From Candidatus Bathyarchaeota archaeon (GTDB lineage Archaea > Thermoproteota > Bathyarchaeia > Bathyarchaeales > DTEX01), in the NCBI GenBank assembly GCA_018396405.1, contig JAGTQD010000010.1, positions 1-32,294 of the forward strand: 32,294 bases of DNA, given 5' to 3'. The notes below the pieces were generated by a model. The model was not told the origin of the DNA and did not search any database. It saw only the letters and a program-made list of their open reading frames with translations. Below, piece by piece: positions 30,627 through 32,294 of the stretch (within the stretch, counting starts at the first letter, position 1; every line of letters starts with the position of its first letter). The position numbers were made by a program, and so were the translations under genes.

Positions 30627-30641
30627 ATATACTTAAAAGCT
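30627..30641. promoter_or_regulatory. Divergent promoter region of rps15 and the ACT-domain gene
   Basis: ATATACTT at 30627-30634 reads as TATA (AAGTATAT) for rps15 on the minus strand, with a start near 30603 and about 18 nt of leader. For the plus-strand gene the AT-rich AATAAAATTAAAA (about 30655-30667) fits a start near 30685. The two promoters lie back to back in 125 bases. Confidence 0.45.
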
Positions 30642-30710
30642 TTGCTTTCCCTTCAATAAAATTAAAAGATGCTCATTAAATATAATAATATTTGTGAGAG
30701 CTGGTCAGTT

Positions 30711-31214
30711 ATGTGGGATAAAGTGAAGAATAGTTTAGGGGGTTATCCGGAGAGGCTTAATGTCGCAAAAGTTCTGATTAAATATGGTTTGAGCGTGAGG
30801 AATGGAAGGATTTATTGTGGTGATATAGCTATACCAGTGGTTAGAATAAGCCGTGCTGCCAATGTCGATAGAAGGACGGTTATTGAGACAATAAAAATGA
30901 TCGAGGGTGACCCAGAGCTAAAGATCATTTTCGGGAATATAAGCCCAGCAGGCCCCTCCCTTCGTGAAGTGGCAAGATACTTGAACTTTGGGGTTATCGA
31001 GATAACTCCGATTGACGCCAGGATGCCGGGAATACTGGCTGCGGCAGCCTCAATAATTGCCCAAAAAAATATAAGCATAAGGCAAGCGATCGTCGATGAC
31101 CCGGAGCTCACCCCTGAACCAAAACTCATTTTAATTACTGAGACGAAAGTACCCGGCGAACTCATTCCTGAATTTCTTAAGATAAGAGGAGTCGAGAAGG
31201 TTTCGGTTTACTAG
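30711..31214 (+). CDS. ACT-domain predicted regulator of amino-acid metabolism
   Basis: 167 residues from the ATG at 30711 (MWDKVKNSLGGYPERLNVAKVLIKYGLSVR); an ATG at 30669 would add 14 residues of no family character. An N-terminal helix-turn-helix-like part (VRISRAANVDRRTVIETIKMIEGDPEL) precedes an ACT domain (GVIEITPIDARMPGILAAAASIIAQKNISIRQAIVDDPELTPEPKLILITETKVPGELIPEFLKIRGVEKVSVY). It matches the archaeal family described as predicted amino-acid metabolism regulators with an ACT domain. It precedes a LysE-type amino-acid exporter by 16 bases, which suggests it may sense the exported amino acid. Confidence 0.82.
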   Translation: MWDKVKNSLGGYPERLNVAKVLIKYGLSVRNGRIYCGDIAIPVVRISRAANVDRRTVIETIKMIEGDPELKIIFGNISPAGPSLREVARYLNFGVIEITPIDARMPGILAAAASIIAQKNISIRQAIVDDPELTPEPKLILITETKVPGELIPEFLKIRGVEKVSVY

Positions 31215-31230
31215 GATTGAGGAAGAATTC

Positions 31231-31890
31231 ATGCTTAATCTTTTTTGGATCGGCTTTTCATCCTTTCTAGCAGCCCTCTCCGGAGCCATTGTCCCAGGAC
31301 CGGTCTTCACTTTAGTTCTCACAGAATCTCTTAAAAGTGGTAAGATTACTGGTCCGCTAATTGTTCTGGGGCATCTTCTCATTGAGGGCGCTATAATATT
31401 ATTGGTCTTTATTGGTTTACAGCCGGTTCTTCAATCTAGGGAGGTTATGATGATAGCTGGCTATATTGGCGGGGCTGCGCTAATGCTTATAGGCTTAAAA
31501 TTAATCCTTGACTCTCTGAGGGTAAAAATCAAAGATTCTTTAAATGTAGAGGGTATTGCCGGGCGTGGGAAAACGCCAATATATAAATTGGTCTTCCTAG
31601 GATTTTTAGCGAGCTGCTCAAATCCTTACTTTTTCCTATGGTGGCTGGCAACCGGTCTCCCAATAATGGTTAGCTCTATCTCAATAGCTGGTGTATCTGG
31701 CTTTCTCTCCTTTCTGATCGGGCATGCCGCCGCGGATCTCTCGTGGTTCAGTTTTGTAAGCTATTCTGTGCATGAGAGTAGAAAAATCATGGGTGAGAGA
31801 ACCCTTCAAATAATCCTTTTATGTAGCTCTGTTTTCCTCATATCTTTTGCAGCATATATAGTTTTCTCAGCTGCTTTTCTCGGACGATAA
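31231..31890 (+). CDS. LysE-family amino-acid exporter
   Basis: A 219-residue membrane protein with about six helices. The family signature is near the N terminus (GFSSFLAALSGAIVPGPVFTLVLTESLKSGKITGPLIVLGHLLIEGAIILLVFIGL). NPYFFLWW, near 129-136, is another conserved part. Such proteins export lysine, threonine or related amino acids. The gene follows the ACT-domain regulator closely with a GAGGAAG ribosome site, so the two form a likely operon of sensor and exporter. The substrate is unknown. Confidence 0.82.
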   Translation: MLNLFWIGFSSFLAALSGAIVPGPVFTLVLTESLKSGKITGPLIVLGHLLIEGAIILLVFIGLQPVLQSREVMMIAGYIGGAALMLIGLKLILDSLRVKIKDSLNVEGIAGRGKTPIYKLVFLGFLASCSNPYFFLWWLATGLPIMVSSISIAGVSGFLSFLIGHAAADLSWFSFVSYSVHESRKIMGERTLQIILLCSSVFLISFAAYIVFSAAFLGR

Positions 31891-31906
31891 TTAATATTCT
31901 CCTAAA

Positions 31907-31942
31907 TATTTGCATAAAAGATGCGGCAAATACTTTTTCTTT
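31907..31942 (+). terminator. Hairpin followed by T-tract after the LysE gene
   Basis: TATTTGC (31907-31913) pairs with GCAAATA (31926-31932) across a 12-nt loop that can also form an inner GCAT/ATGC pair. CTTTTTCTTT follows directly. It lies 17 bases after the stop and before the promoter of the next gene, as expected for a terminator. Archaeal termination needs mainly the T-tract. Confidence 0.45.
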
Positions 31943-32004
31943 ATCCCTACACTTTTATTTTTTAAATTATTTAGGTAAGATTTAGCGGGCGCTGGCTGGT
32001 CGCT

Positions 32005-32294
32005 TTGAGCGTTATAGATCAGCGGCAGGTCCAGGGCGTTGAAGTGGGAAAAAACGCGTTTGATATGCTAGCCCGCCCCATCCGTAAACTTATCGAGAAA
32101 AAAGGTTTTAAGAGCCCAACAGAGCCCCAAGAAAAAGTTATACCAAAGATACTTGATGGGAAGAATGTGCTCCTAATATCTCCGACCGCCAGCGGGAAGA
32201 CGGAGGCAGCCTTTCTCCCAGTATTACATATGCTTATCCAAATGCCAAAGAGGGAGCCTGGAATAAAAGTCCTCTATATTACGCCCCTGAGGGC
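32005..32294 (+). CDS. Lhr-like superfamily 2 DEAD/DEAH helicase (N-terminal part, runs off the window)
   Basis: The open frame from TTG at 32005 to the window end gives 96 codons: an N-terminal FDMLARPIRKLIEKKGFKSPTEPQEKVIPKILDGKNVLLISPTASGKTEAAFLPVLHML. The Q-motif-like PTEPQEKVIP and Walker A SPTASGKTEAA followed by VLYITPLRA (motif Ia) are those of archaeal Lhr or ASH-Ski2 helicases, which act on DNA or RNA in repair. No ATG lies near the start; an in-frame stop occurs at 31972. TTG 32005 or a GTG about 13 codons later are the best starts. A TATA-like TTTTTTAAATTATTTA (about 31957-31972) precedes it. Confidence 0.8.
   Translation, partial: MSVIDQRQVQGVEVGKNAFDMLARPIRKLIEKKGFKSPTEPQEKVIPKILDGKNVLLISPTASGKTEAAFLPVLHMLIQMPKREPGIKVLYITPLR

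Noticed and set aside
1-32294. CRISPR arrays, insertion sequences, prophage or toxin-antitoxin genes
   Set aside because: No regularly spaced repeats, transposases, integrases or paired small toxin genes were seen; the window is mostly core chromosome.

Overview
The window is a chromosomal segment from an archaeon. It carries Alba, an RPA-like ssDNA-binding protein, archaeal RNA polymerase, aIF6, L18a/L31e/L37ae/L39e, S19e, the archaeal exosome, SBDS, KEOPS Pcc1 and the 20S proteasome alpha subunit. Spacing is tight, TTG/GTG starts are frequent, and BRE/TATA-type promoters sit about 25 bp before starts. The largest RNA polymerase subunit is one unbroken 1276-residue RpoA; most Crenarchaeota and Euryarchaeota encode it as A' and A''. 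That favours a TACK-type lineage outside the classical Crenarchaeota (thaumarchaeal, aigarchaeal or a relative). I cannot name the species from sequence alone.

Layout. 1-2.97 kb: the end of an unknown membrane-anchored protein, Alba, RPA, two neighbouring DUF131 membrane proteins (one fused to a Cys-rich zinc domain) and a Bat-type HTH regulator. 3.0-5.6 kb: a redox/sensory group made of a DUF438-hemerythrin-PAS protein, a zinc-ribbon protein and a ferredoxin system split into two genes. 5.6-9.76 kb: accessory genes, namely an MFS exporter, FdhD, a PP-loop tRNA-thiolation-like ATPase and an ECF-type S component. 9.83-9.95 kb: a permuted tRNA-Arg(GCG) gene. 10.1-18.5 kb: rpoB, fused rpoA, L30e, nusA, rps12. 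18.55-19.33 kb: an unknown gene with tandem operator-like dyads and a possible C/D box sRNA. 30.6 down to 19.3 kb on the minus strand: the archaeal translation, exosome and proteasome superoperon (S15, DHH phosphoesterase, Pcc1 paralogue, PsmA, SBDS, Rrp4, Rrp41, Rrp42, L37ae, Brix, Pcc1, Rpp21, CRM protein, S19e, PDCD5, L39e, L31e, aIF6, L18a, prefoldin alpha, FtsY). 30.7 kb to the end, plus strand: an ACT-domain regulator, a LysE-family exporter and the start of an Lhr-like helicase.

The main discovery is at 9836-9948. The 3' half of a tRNA, including an encoded CCA, lies upstream of its own 5' half, separated by 11 nt. The outer flanks pair to form a textbook bulge-helix-bulge (4-bp helix, two 3-nt bulges) at canonical position 37/38. 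EndA cutting and ligation would give a circular precursor, which RNase P and 3' processing would open to a complete tRNA-Arg(GCG). Permuted tRNA genes are rare; in archaea I know of them from Thermofilum pendens. This one sits directly upstream of rpoB, where many archaea carry rpoH.

Secondary points: two KEOPS Pcc1-family genes in one operon, two dyads placed between TATA box and start in the redox group, tandem 6-4-6 dyads before the unknown 153-residue gene, and a 50-residue L39e with a GTG start. All family assignments come from reading the translated sequence; no database search was run.
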